From Armigeres subalbatus (lineage: Eukaryota; Arthropoda; Insecta; Diptera; Culicidae): a stretch of 64,000 nt of DNA. Both the position numbers and the translations under genes were made by a program. The stretch spans positions 291,677,293 to 291,741,292 of the forward strand of contig NC_085140.1 in assembly GCF_024139115.2 (NCBI RefSeq), given 5' to 3'. The notes under the pieces are model-generated. The model was not told where the DNA came from and ran no database searches. It worked only from the letters and a program-made list of their open reading frames with translations. This document shows, in pieces, positions 11,031-21,229 of the stretch. Numbering within the stretch: position 1 is the first letter of the stretch; the number at the start of each line of letters is the position of its first letter.

Positions 11031-12790
11031 ATTCGGCAGACCATTTGATTCAAGCTCCAGGACAATTTGGAGATCTTAAAACAACTCATATGCCTGGAAT
11101 TGAAACGCAAGTGAAAGACAAATACCCTGGAAACATAATTGAGCTGATACCACGGCATGGGACATCATGGAAGCCTTGGTTGATCCGGTAGAACATTTAA
11201 TTCAAACTCCTGGACAATTTAGAGATCCTAAAACATCTAATATGTCTGGATTTAAGACGCAAGTGAAAGAAAAATACTCGAAGGACATAATTGGGTAGAT
11301 ACCGCGGCTGGAGACATCATGGAAGCCTTTGTTGATTCGGTAGACCATTTGATTCAAACTCCAGGACAATGTGCAACATCTCATATGTCTGGATTTGAGA
11401 CGCAAGTGAATACTCGAAGGACTCGAAGGACATAATTGGGTTGATACCGCGGCTGGGCACATCATGGAAGCCTTGGTTGATTCGGTAGACCATTTGATTC
11501 AAACTCCAGGACAATTTGGAGATCTTAGAACAACTCATATGCCTACATTTGAGCTACGCTAGTGAACAACAAATACTCGGAGGACATAATTGGGTTGATA
11601 CCGCGGCTGGAGACAACATGAATGCCTTGGTTGATTCGGCAGAACATTTGATTCAAACTCCAGGACGATTTAGACATCTTAGAATATTTCATATGCGTAT
11701 ATTTGGGAAGCCAGCGAACGACAAATACTCGGAGGACATAATTGGGTTATTACTGCGGCTGGGGATATCATGGAAGCCTTGGTTGAGCCGGCAGACCATT
11801 TGATTCAAACTCCAGATCGATTTGGAAATCGTACTACATCTCATATGTCTGGATTTTAGACGCAAGTGAAATACGCAAGACAAATACTCGGAAGACATAA
11901 TTGTGTTGATACCGCGGCTGGGGATATCATGAAAGCCTTGGTTGATTCGGCAGATCATTTGATTCGAACTCCAGGATGATTTGGAGATCTTAGAACAACT
12001 CATATACCTACATTTGAGACGCAAGTGAACGACAAATACTCAGAGAACATAAATGGGTTGATACCGCAGCTGGAGACATAATTAAAGCCTTGGTTGATTC
12101 GGCAGAACATTTGATACAAACTCCAGGACGATTTGGAGATTTTATAACATTTCATATGCCTGGATTTGAGACGCGAGCGAAAGACAAATACTTGGAGGAC
12201 ATAAATAGGTGGTTACCGTGGTTGGAAACATCATGAAAGCCTCGGTTGATTCGACAGAACATTTGATTCAAACTCCAGGGCGATTTGGAGATCTTACTAC
12301 ATCTCATATGTCTGGATTTGAGACGAAATGAAAGACAAATACTCGGAGGACATAATTGAGTTATTACCGCAGCTATGGACATCATGCAAGCCTTGGTTGA
12401 TTCGGCAGACCATTTGATTCAAACTGCAGGACGATTTGGAGATTTCACTACATCTCATTTGTCTGGATTTGAGACCCAAGTGAAAGACAAATACTCGGAG
12501 GATATAATTGAGTTGATACCGCGGCTGGGGACATCATGAATGCCTTGGTTGATTCGGCAGAACATTTGATTCAAACTTCAGGACGATTTGGAGATCTTAG
12601 ATCAACTCATATGCCTGGATTTAAGACGCGAGCGAAAGACAAATACTTGGAGGACATAAATAGGTGGTTACCGTGGCTGGAAACATCATGGAAGCCTTGG
12701 TTGATTTGGTAGACCATTTGATTCAAACTCCAGGACAATTTGGAGACGCAAGTGAAAGACAAATACTCGGAGGACATATTTGGGATGAAA
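11031..12790 (-). repeat. Right-arm array of ~150-bp repeats (inverted)
   Basis: About twelve units, in the opposite orientation to the left arm. The reverse-complement anchor TCCAGGACAATTTGG or a variant recurs near 11062, 11210, 11360, 11505, 11660, 11810, 11970, 12123, 12276, 12425, 12577 and 12729. Short open frames in the units (SLNQMVYRINQGFHDV on the minus strand) are products of the repeat and are not genes. Confidence 0.9.
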
Positions 12791-13533
12791 CCGCGGCTGA
12801 AGAGTCTAGGAAATTCTTGGATCACCAGGAAAGGAACGGCTACTTAAGGCATATTGAGTTTGGTTTAATAAATCATATAGAGCATGAACCAATTAAAAAA
12901 AGAGATAACAGCCCTTCGGTTACGCGGGTAAACCTCAAGACCTGTATTCCAGGGAATTCTTGTATGACCTGGAACGGAATTTTGTTTAATATATCAAATA
13001 GGGCATACACCATTTTTTACAAGAGATAACAGCTCTTTCGCTACGCTTGTAGACCTCAGGTTACGTTTGTAGACTCCAGGAAATTCTTGGATGAACTTGA
13101 ATGGAACAATTGTTGAAGGCAAATGATGAATATATAAAGCATCTACTTTGTTCTTTGGGGTTCTAAGAGTGCCTTCTAATAGGCTTTACTTTTGGATGTC
13201 AATAATGTTTCAATTTCTTTTTACCGTCACGTGCCGTAAAAAGTAGGCCGTAAAACGAAGTAACGTATAAAAAACTGCCGTAAAAAGAGGGTTGGGTGTA
13301 CAATAGAGAGACAACCACGGTGCCCCGGTAGACCGTTATTATAAAATAAAAATGTCCATCAAAACCAAGTACAGGGCTCGATTCCTGTGGTAATTCTGCA
13401 TCTCTGGACCCATTTTTAAAAAAATCCCTAGGAGGAATCTCGAGAAATTTTGATTTGAAGTTTTTAGTTAAGAAATTTCAAAAGAATCCATATAAGAATC
13501 CAAAAATATCACCAAAAACCCTGATTAATCCAC

Positions 13534-13758
13534 CTAGTAGATGTCCTTCAATTCTTCTTGTACCTGCCGGTCGGAAGTAACCACCAGCTTTGCAGGGTAG
13601 CTGTCCGGCATTCTTGAAATATGCCCTGCCCATCGCACCCTTCCAGCTTTAGCTACCTTATGGGTACTGTGTTCGCCGTAGAGCTGGGCGGGCTCTTGTT
13701 TCATCCTTCGCCGCCACACACCATTCTTTTGCACAACGCCAAAGATTGTTCTAAGCAC
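13534..13758 (-). pseudogene. C-terminal LINE ORF2 fragment inside the CACGGTG element
   Basis: Open frame with the post-RT landmarks RVLRTIFG, GVWRRRM, AQLYGE and GRVRWAGHISRMPD. It is the same LINE family as the minus-strand fragment at 44796-45420. Only about 70 residues remain. Confidence 0.75.
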
Positions 13759-14058
13759 GCGTTGCCGTTATTAGAACTATAAATATTTACAATTGACCTA
13801 TCTTACCAAACTGACTTAAGAATGTTTTTATATAGCTAACTTGCTCGAGTTCAGTATTGCTGTTCAGTGTTGCTGTCAATGTTTAATAGAATGAAAGGTA
13901 AACATCAATGTGAATTTAGTGTTTATGTTTATAATGGAGAGAAGTAAGACCAAAGTTCGTGTAGAATGATAGTAAGTAGTTAGAAGCTGTTATACTCGAT
14001 CACAGCACATATTAACCGATCTTTGATGCCGAATCTCGTCAAAGTTCTAATCAACGGA

Positions 14059-14290
14059 CTAGAAAAAGCATGTTTGATATGTATAGCCAAAACCTATTCC
14101 TGTGCCTCTACAGAACTCTGAGAAATGATAATTCAAGATATGGTACTTTGACGTGAATGGAAGCTGCGGCTTTTCCCAGCTGCTAGCAAAGCCATCAATT
14201 GCTGCCTCAAAACCATGCTCGAGTTTCAAAGAGCTGTATCTTGCGTACACTTTTTTGAAATCATTCAGAACTTGCTGATTGAAATATTAA
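14059..14290 (-). pseudogene. Transposase-like remnant (uncertain)
   Basis: A 63-codon frame plus an in-frame upstream extension. It contains DFKKVYARYSSL and then KYHILNYHFSEFCRGTGIG. The H...HF..FC...G pattern resembles a block seen in several arthropod transposase-like proteins. I cannot name the superfamily with confidence. It lies centrally in the CACGGTG element and may be what is left of that element's own gene. Confidence 0.35.
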
Positions 14291-15069
14291 TTAGAAAATT
14301 GTTAATGTTTAAGCAGAGTAATGACGTAATCCAAAAGATCGGGGTTCTTGTGAACTCTATGCAATTTGTTGATGCCTCATCTGTACTTGGTTCACCCATA
14401 AATTTACTCAACATGGCGCTTCTTGAGCAACTTTAAAATCGTATTAACAATTCCGAACTAGATGTGTAGTGACGGAGATAAGCAAAGGTTCATTTTGTTT
14501 CTCTATTAAAGTGTTTTTAAAAGTTCAAAAATTGAATATTTTATCTTCGTCGTAACCGAAAACCCTAAAAGAATATGCACAAAGCTTGTAATTTTTTTTC
14601 TTTCTCTTGTGCATTTTTCCTTGGTTCTCGAGATCTCATTCTATATGCTGAAAATTAAAAAAAAATCGCATTGTATGATGTGTGTCCGAAATTTAACGTG
14701 GACAGGCTTTACTTGAAGATAGACGGCTTCAAGCCATACAAAAAACATACCTAAGTCAGTTTGTTGAGCTTAATCAGTTGTAAAAATTTATAATTGTAAT
14801 AAATCAACAAATGCAAACTGGTTGAAAACAACTTGGACCGCTTTCGACGGCTTTGAAGGTATTTTGTGGATATTATTGAATTAAAATATAGATTTTTTTT
14901 GAAATTTCTTAATTAAAAACTTCAAATCAATATTTCTCGAGATTCCTCCTAGGGATTTTTTAAAAAATTGGTCCAGAGGTGCAGAATTACCACAGGAATC
15001 GAGCCCTGTACTTGGTTTTGATGGACATTTTTATTTTATAATAACGGTCTACCAGGGCACCGTGACAAC

Positions 15070-15683
15070 TATTTATGATATGTGACACATTATGCAGCGT
15101 ACAAACCACTCAAGCAGTTTGACTAACATTGACTCCACCTCTCGTTTAGTCAAGCATCCGCCATGCTCTACCAACTGCTGTGCGAACATTTAATTTATTC
15201 GACCAACATGACAACCACAGCGCCAACTGAAACACCAACCATCAAAAATATACGGGGGTTTGTGCGACTTCTATACAAATGCCCAAACATGTTTGGCGAA
15301 CCTTGACTCCGCCCCCGAAAGCTCAAACCAAAATCAAATCGTTTTGATTTTTACTCCGAAACCGCCAACTGTCGAATGGTTTTCGAACAAATTCACACAC
15401 AGTCAAACAAAGCAGGAATCGAAGCATGTTCTTGGGGGGCGGAGTGAAAGTTGCTCCAATGTGGTTCAGCGTGTGTACGCTACATAAGGCCAAACTAAAC
15501 CACACGATTGAATCGAGAAAGGTATCGTCACCGCTAAGTGGATTCATATTTTAATATGCATGTTTACTGAAAGGGCACGCTTCAGTTGGAAATATTATAA
15601 AGCCACAATTTTTGTATGGGGCTCCATATACCTTATCATGGTGATCTCAATGTAAATAAACCAAATACACATACATATTTCGT
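15070..15683. other. 3' flank of the peritrophin gene; imperfect inverted repeat
   Basis: Around 15290-15460 a GC-rich block (TTGACTCCGCCCCCGAA) is matched by a reversed partner (GGGGGGCGGAGTGAAAG), giving an imperfect hairpin. There are no convincing genes. Two overlapping short frames on opposite strands at 15260-15547 are mutual shadows. Confidence 0.4.
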
Positions 15684-15689
15684 TTTATT
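15684..15689 (-). promoter_or_regulatory. Poly(A) signal for the peritrophin-like gene
   Basis: AATAAA on the minus strand, about 150 bases after the stop codon. Confidence 0.5.
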
Positions 15690-15836
15690 AATCGGTATTC
15701 CTCGGAGGAAATATTTCTGTATTTCAGCTCTTTTAATCCCCACACAGACATAAAACATGTTCAAGCTGTTGTATATCCAGGAGTTGGGCTAAGACCTGAA
15801 AATATGACATCGAAATGAATAACAAAACCAATAAAA

Positions 15837-16728
15837 TTACACGAATAACAAACCAATTGGGGTAGTCACTGTTGTTTGCACATCCTGAACACATGAACCC
15901 CGTTTCTCCTCATAAACCTTTCCCGATGGACATTGCTGGTAGACGGCACTCAATGTATCGTTTGCAGAAAAGTAACATTCATAGTAGCCTCTGGTGTCAG
16001 CAACATTCGGGAACCGTCCCTCGGCAGGGCACTCGAAGGAGCATGTCTTTCCGTTGAATAACGTTCCTTCAGGGCACTTGTGGATTTCGACTTCGTAGGA
16101 ATACGGTCCCATATTGTAGAATCTACAATATCCAAAGAAGCGCTTGCTGGTTCCGTAGCGGGAGAATATTTCGTCGACATTGCATGTCACCTTCATGCAG
16201 TCTTCCTCCTTTTGTTTTCGCTTGCAGAAGTTTGTTTCCGGATTGAAAACGTAGTTGTTCGGGCACTTGTACACCAACGACATCTGGTACTTACTCTCAC
16301 AGAAATGATAAATGTCGCAAGCCTTGGCATCTGTTAAGAACAGTTCCGATCATACTTGGGCAACTAAAATCTGAAATAATTGGCAACGAGGTCTTACCTG
16401 GATAATACCCTTCGCCATTGCAATAAAGGCTACGAGGACAATCTTCACCATAGCTCGGAGTAGCCGAGCATTCTCCGTTGTTACAGAACGGTTTTTCTGG
16501 ATTAATGTACGGACAGTAGCGCCAATCCATCGTGTCGCCTAAACATACATTGACGGCATCGCAGCTGCCACAGTTTGAGAAAATCTGAGATCCATCACAG
16601 CTTTGGGGACTGTCGGATACGGCGATACGTTTTCCTGCTGATTGGTTTCCTTTCAGAAGTAAACCCGGCAGCTCCTGCTGGGTGGATAGCTGCAGAAGAG
16701 CGAATACTCCAAGTACGATCGCCAACAT
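15837..16728 (-). CDS. Secreted chitin-binding peritrophin-like protein (CBM14), two exons
   Basis: Complete 274-residue secreted protein. Exon 1 is 16728-16398 and exon 2 is 16330-15837. The 67-bp intron between them has GTAAGA and TTAACAG ends and phase 1. The acceptor is chosen because it restores the run GYYPDAKACDIYHFCESKY, a classic peritrophin-A block. Residues 1-18 are a signal peptide (MLAIVLGVFALLQLSTQQ). The rest is a chain of Cys-rich CBM14-type units: about residues 44-87, 97-155, 160-211 and 211-257, with aromatic residues around the chitin face. CBM14 proteins bind chitin in the peritrophic matrix or cuticle. The spacing in unit 1 is irregular (C44, C53, C56, C62, C72, C82, C87), so it may be a diverged unit. 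A TATA box upstream and a poly(A) signal downstream support an intact gene. No mucin-like linker is present. Tissue and exact partner cannot be read from sequence. Confidence 0.85.
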
Positions 16729-16785
16729 CTTGTTGCAGGCTGAAGTTTCGATGACGAGTAGCTATGGGATGCGAGATCCCGTACG

Positions 16786-16794
16786 TTTATATAG
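16786..16794 (-). promoter_or_regulatory. TATA box of the peritrophin-like gene
   Basis: CTATATAAA on the minus strand, about 60 bases before the ATG at 16728. Transcription would start near 16760, leaving a short 5' leader of about 30 bases. Confidence 0.65.
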
Positions 16795-16849
16795 GCAGAT
16801 GAAAACAGGTCCATAATCTCCAACAAGTGACTTGGCGACAAATGAAGCA

Positions 16850-17372
16850 TTCGACCAAACTCTGGAGATATGAGGTGATACGTTTTGCAGAATTTATTTG
16901 AAGATAATAAAAATGTTCTGCAATGAGGCCATTAACTATGTGACGCAATATGCACTTCGAATTATATTTATTTACTCTGAATAAATATTTCTTTATCTTA
17001 GGAAAAATTCCACTTTTCTTATACGCTTCCTCATTTCTTATCAGGATATCTAAAAAGAAAAAAAACTCATCAAAACTTCGATAAAAATGTGCGAAAAGAT
17101 AACATAATCATGGATACGTAGACAATTAAACTCATAAGAAACTTCATCTGTTATGGAATTAAAAAAAAAAAACTTTCGCAAGGAAATTATTTTTGCGAAT
17201 CTTCTTCTTTTTTCTAGGGGAACTGCTCCTGGAATTCATCTCATGGCTCCGATATTCATCCCATAAAAAAACAAAGCAATGAAAAGCAATTTAATTTGTT
17301 TCTTATTTTTGTGACTTTTTCAGCAGTGAGCACGCATGTTGACAAAAAATGATAAAATTGGTGCTGTATTCA
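16850..17372. other. Upstream region of the peritrophin gene; no gene seen
   Basis: AT-rich DNA with a poly-A/T tract near 17160. No open frame with a recognisable domain was found on either strand. Confidence 0.5.
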
Positions 17373-17448
17373 GGTTCCCCCAAATACGCGCAATGCGACA
17401 GTCGCGACGCAATTCTATCGCTTGGCGACAGCGATTCTGTCGCCGTTA

Positions 17449-18186
17449 GGGTCTGTTCACAAATTACGTAACGCTTTTGGGGAGAGGGGGAGGTCCAACT
17501 TGCGATATACTTTGTTACACTAAAAGGTGGGGGAGGGGTGGGTATTACCAAATGTTACACATAACGCGAATAAAAATTTATTTGAATGTTGTTTTTTTTA
17601 ATCACTGATTGGAGTATGACTGACATTTGTATTTTTTTATTCTGATAGATAGCCAGTTTTGCTCAAAAATTGTTTTGTCTCACGTATTTTATGATTAGAT
17701 CTAACAAACCAAGTTTAAGTTAATAGAGGCAAGAGGGTTTTCATTGTAAGCAATTGCGTTTTAGCTTAGGCAGTTCAATTTACAAATTATATCGTTAACG
17801 TATATTAGTCATTATCGAAATCAAGCACATAGTGGGACTGATATGCGTTAAAATACCAAGCGAATATTGTATTTCTTGACAGAACAGTTCCGATGCTAAA
17901 CTATTTAAATGGCCATGATCGCAAATTATATTTTCGTTTCTACTAGCTGCATTCTTGTTATCCTTGCTTTTTCATTATGTGGCGTCTTTCTAACAGTGTT
18001 CAAAAAATTACAAAACCCACATGCTTCATATGCTCTAGAGAAGAAAAAAAATGTGCCTTTAAATTTTTCACAGTTACGCGTTTTATGGGGGAGGGAGGGG
18101 TTCCAAACATGTTACTTTTTGTTACGAGGGGGAGGGAGGGGGTCAAAAACTCGGATTTTTGCGTTACGTAATTTGTGAACAGACCC
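17449..18186. mobile_element. 738-bp MITE, TIR GGGTCTGTTCACAAATTACG, TSD TTA
   Basis: The ends are inverted repeats of about 28 bp (GGGTCTGTTCACAAATTACG onward), flanked by TTA at 17446-17448 and 18187-18189. A G-rich subterminal block (GGGGGAGG) is repeated in both arms. A 3-bp T-A duplication fits PIF/Harbinger-type elements. No transposase is present. Confidence 0.85.
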
Positions 18187-18202
18187 TTAATATGGAAGCG
18201 TA

Positions 18203-18532
18203 CACGGTTAGAAAAATGTACCTAATTTTAGGTACTTTTTTTCTCTTGCATCTCCCTCCCTCTTCCCTTTGTTTTCATAAAATGAAGAGCAAAACCACTC
18301 AACAAGGGCATTAAAGTGTGGGAACCCAACGTTGAGTAATCTCATGTTTACAAAAGTTGAGTGAAATTTACCTAACTTTTGGTTAGTTTCTATTTAAAAT
18401 TAAGTATATTTTACTTAATATTAAGTGAATTTTATTTAATTCCAAGAAAAAATTACTTAATTTTGGGTTCCCACACTGAACCCCCGATCTGAATGAAAAG
18501 TACCTAATATTAGGTACTTTTTTCTAACCGTG
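18203..18532. mobile_element. 330-bp MITE, TIR CACGGTTAGAAAAA, TSD TA
   Basis: Inverted ends CACGGTTAGAAAAA, then a GTACCTAA word, flanked by TA at 18201-18202 and 18533-18534. The centre holds several AAGT/ACTTAAT subrepeats. The TA duplication points to the Tc1/mariner group. Confidence 0.85.
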
Positions 18533-18680
18533 TAAATAGTACATTGCTTGCAGCGAATCAAATCTGTCATGTGGAGGTTTTTGAAAACAAGAAATATTTC
18601 TGTTATTGACCGAGTTCCCTCCTTGCTCTAGAATGGTAGGGGACGGGGCTCCTTTACGAGTAAAAAATTATTCGGCATTA

Positions 18681-19250
18681 TAGATAGTAGAATCTATAGA
18701 TGAGCGAAAGCATGGCTGAGTCAGTTTTTTTGACCGTGCACACGCTCATATGACGTCACAGCCCTTAACATTTTCATAAGGCATTTTATGAGACGTTTCG
18801 CGGTGGCCCGTTTATTTACTTCTAATGTTTTGTTTTGGTATGATTCTGCGTGAACATTCCGTTAGGTCCGAACACAAAATAATGTTTGTAACGTTTTACT
18901 TTTCATTCGTGTTTTCTTCAGCATTTCCTGCTTAGAATGCAATGGTATGAATTATCTAACGATACATTTTAAGAATCTTATGAAGAACTATGTTCTAAAA
19001 CCCTGGTAGACGAAAAGAAAATCAGGCAGAATTGATGATGGGACCCATCGGAATGTTCGGCGCGAAATTACCAAACAAACGGGCTCCCACTAATTGTCAA
19101 AGTAGGTAAACACGAGAAAAACAGCTGTTTCGATCTGTCTCATAAAATGCCTTATTGAAATCGTGACGTCATGCTCATTTGGAGACACGTTTGACAGTTC
19201 GTTTGGAGACAGAGGATTTATCTTCGCTCATCTATATATTCCACTATCTA
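18681..19250. mobile_element. 570-bp MITE, TIR TAGATAGTRGAAT, TSD TA
   Basis: The inverted ends run TAGATAGTAGAATCTATAG and, on the right strand, TAGATAGTGGAATATATAG, continuing to GATGAGCGAA. TA duplicates flank both sides. A second inverted layer lies inside (GGCATTTTATGAGAC near 18780 against its reverse near 19137). No protein was recognised. Confidence 0.85.
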
Positions 19251-19869
19251 TATTCGTCATGAGAAAAAAAAGAGTTTTGTCGTTAGCTCTGCCAAACGAA
19301 ATCAAATCGCAACGCAAATTTCAAAACCTAAATTGTGAACATAAAATTAATTAATTCTGCGCGAGTCTAAGTTCGATGGGTCGCTTGTACAAAATAAAAT
19401 CAAAATTATATTGTTCAAATCGTAATTTGTATGCATAAAATTCTCTTAGATATGATTATGCACTGAAAATAACGATGATCAATTGGATGGCAGCTAAAAC
19501 GATTCACATGATTTGATGAATGATCATCTGTTTGTCTTTGTCTGTTCAAACCGGTTTACGCTTACAGACAATCTTGAAAATGATTCATGGTTTTGTCACC
19601 CCCTGTTTCGCGGAAGCTGGATGATAACGTTGATAAGAGGTTGTCCGTTGTTAACATTATGCTCCCCTGCATGCACTAATGAATACATCCAGCAATGATT
19701 GCTTAAACTTTTTCACCGTTTTAGTGGTTCCAACGGTTCCAACGTTAAAATGAAGAATAATGATTCCTGCCATGCTCTTGCAATTATTATGTTATTGATA
19801 AACAATAAACATGAGTAGGAACTCCAGGAAACCATATTTGCTTCTACACCATGATAAATAAGTTCAAAT
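19251..19869. other. No gene seen
   Basis: AT-rich spacer between two MITEs. Short frames at 19163-19354 and 19513-19698 have no recognisable features. Confidence 0.5.
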
Positions 19870-20024
19870 CTCGCTTAACTTTTCAAAAGGACCTAAGTAA
19901 CATTTTTTTCATGAATTAATTTGAGTGCTGCAATCAAAAGCTTTCATGTTGTTCTGTTGATTGCGCTATTCAAATTAATTCATGAAAAAAATGTTACTTA
20001 GGTCCTTTTGAAAAGTTAAGCGAG
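19870..20024. mobile_element. 155-bp near-perfect palindromic MITE
   Basis: Arms of about 55 bases starting CTCGCTTAACTTTTCAAAAG pair almost perfectly around a ~45-base loop. AAAT flanks both ends and may be the target duplication. Confidence 0.8.
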
Positions 20025-20115
20025 AAATACAGTTTCAAAGGCAATAAAAACGCAGATGTATCATCTGTCTTCTGGTATTTTTTGGAAGTACTTTTTGTGC
20101 AGATTACCAACTTAC

Positions 20116-20323
20116 CTGGATATCTACAGCGTCGATACACCTATGCCTGGCGTATTGTAGAGCTCCATAATAGTCGGTCTTGGGTGATGTGATCAATTCC
20201 AATGTTGTCGATGTCGTCCACAAAGCCCTAACAATGCGTTTGTCATCAACGAAGCTTGTTACTGGCAAACGAACCTCGAACACAATATGACCAGAATCAT
20301 TTGCGTTGCATACTCTGATATTT
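20116..20323 (-). CDS. Candidate internal exon of an unidentified gene
   Basis: A 208-base segment is open throughout on the minus strand. It ends in a consensus donor (CCAG/GTAAGT at 20116) and starts after an AG acceptor (TTCTCAG at 20324). Its 69 codons read NIRVCNANDSGHIVFEVRLP and end ARHRCIDAVDIQ. Composition and codon use look coding, unlike the surrounding AT-rich DNA. I do not recognise the family. The pyrimidine tract is weak and no partner exons were found, so it could also be a transposon fragment. Confidence 0.35.
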
Positions 20324-20673
20324 CTGAGAATACTATGCTATTTTGGTAATCAGAGTTAGATTCACGAAAATTTACATAAAAGCAGTAACTACGATAGCAA
20401 AAAAAAAACAAAGTTCTGTTTTGTTGCTGATAAAAATGTACGGATCTTTGTCATTATTTATCCGACAATAACAAAGCTTTGTCGTTGGTTCTCTTTTGTC
20501 GCTTGGTTTGCATGAACAACCAAAAAAAATGGTTCCTTGGTTATTATAGCCCCGTTCCTCTGCACGCCGGATCTCCTAATCGCGACCTTGGGTGCAATGC
20601 TAAACTACACGCGATTAGCCACGTAAGTTTTGGGTAGCGCCGGACGGAATTCATCAAGAGGTTGGAACGCAAA
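20324..20673. other. No gene seen
   Basis: Spacer with an A-run at 20400-20410 and several AACAAAGCTTTGT-like short inverted words. No coding frame. Confidence 0.4.
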
Positions 20674-20863
20674 GAGCTAGTCTTTACTAAGGTGGCGCAG
20701 ATCAGCGCAGCGTTCCACTAGTTGTCTCTTTCTCTCTCCCGATGTTCTTATGCAACGCAAATAGTGACGTCACTATTTGCGTTGCATAAGATCAGCGGGA
20801 GAGTAAAAGAGAGAACTAGTGGCACGCAGCGCTGATCTGCTCCACCTTAGTAAAGTCTAGCTC
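20674..20863. mobile_element. 190-bp palindromic MITE
   Basis: The arms starting GAGCTAG, CTTTACTAAGGTGG and CAGATCAGCGC are repeated in reverse on the right side. The centre CAAATAGTGACGTCACTATTTG is itself a perfect palindrome. No protein-coding capacity. Confidence 0.8.
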
Positions 20864-21229
20864 CTTGGTTGGAACGTTCGGTAGGATACTGGCTGGTCAG
20901 CAGGATTTCATGAGGAGTTTTGGATCGTCAGAACCTTCACGAGCTGGTCTACAGAGGGTGCTGTGCAAATGTCGAATAGAGGCCATTTGTACGGGCAACG
21001 GATTGGGCCAGGAATAATTGTTCGGCGAGGAGGAGCTCAGGACTAGAGGAGGAGCCAGGAGAGTTGCGGGGTGTGTACCAGGGTTGTAAATATTCAGCAG
21101 CACTGGATGAAGGTGATGTTCTGTTATATCATTTTTTTGCCATTCTCGTATTTTATTTTCTTCCTGCTTTGAAATCAACCTTGGTACTTCGCGTACCTGT
21201 AGGAATAAAAAAGACCCCATCTCGTGGTC
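20864..21229. other. No gene seen
   Basis: Short GC-richer stretch before the LINE. A 107-codon minus frame (20897-21220) is Pro/Ser/His rich without family features and is probably part of an older repeat. Confidence 0.35.

Larger units (their letters stand above)
9006..13302. mobile_element. Foldback-like element 1 with ~150-bp subrepeat arms
   Basis: The two tips are inverted copies: CAACCCTCTTTTTACG at about 9014-9030 on the plus strand, and the same word on the minus strand at about 13282-13297. Inside, the left arm (about 9190-10510) carries ~150-bp repeats in one orientation and the right arm (about 11030-12790) carries the same repeats reversed. A loop of unrelated DNA separates them. 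Long terminal inverted repeats made of tandem subrepeats are the hallmark of foldback elements such as Drosophila FB and Galileo. No transposase is visible, so it would be non-autonomous. I could not define a target duplication, so the outer limits are approximate. It is immediately followed by the element at 13316. Confidence 0.7.
13316..15064. mobile_element. DNA transposon with CACGGTG ends and 5-bp TSD (Transib-like)
   Basis: The two ends are inverted repeats of about 165 bp with high identity, starting CACGGTGCCCCGGTAGACC on the left and CACGGTGCCCTGGTAGACC on the reverse right. The flanking ACAAC at 13311-13315 and 15065-15069 is a 5-bp target duplication. CAC-type heptamer ends plus a 5-bp duplication are known for Transib elements, the relatives of RAG; that assignment is inference. 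The inside holds a LINE fragment (13534-13758) and a short decayed transposase-like stretch (14059-14290), so this copy is non-autonomous. Confidence 0.75.
17373..18570. mobile_element. Small GC-rich MITE split by two later MITEs
   Basis: Left piece 17373-17448, a middle scrap 18190-18200 and a right piece from 18535 together match the uninterrupted copy at 24394-24576. The shared text runs GCGACAGTCGCGACGC, GGCGACAGCGATTCT, ATATGGAAGCG, then CATTGCTTGCAGCGA. The other copy therefore shows the empty sites for both insertions. The right end of this copy is eroded. Confidence 0.8.

Noticed and set aside
11202..12825. Series of short SLNQMVYRINQG-type frames as a gene family
   Set aside because: They are translation of the ~150-bp subrepeat in the foldback arm. 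They are broken at different points in each unit.
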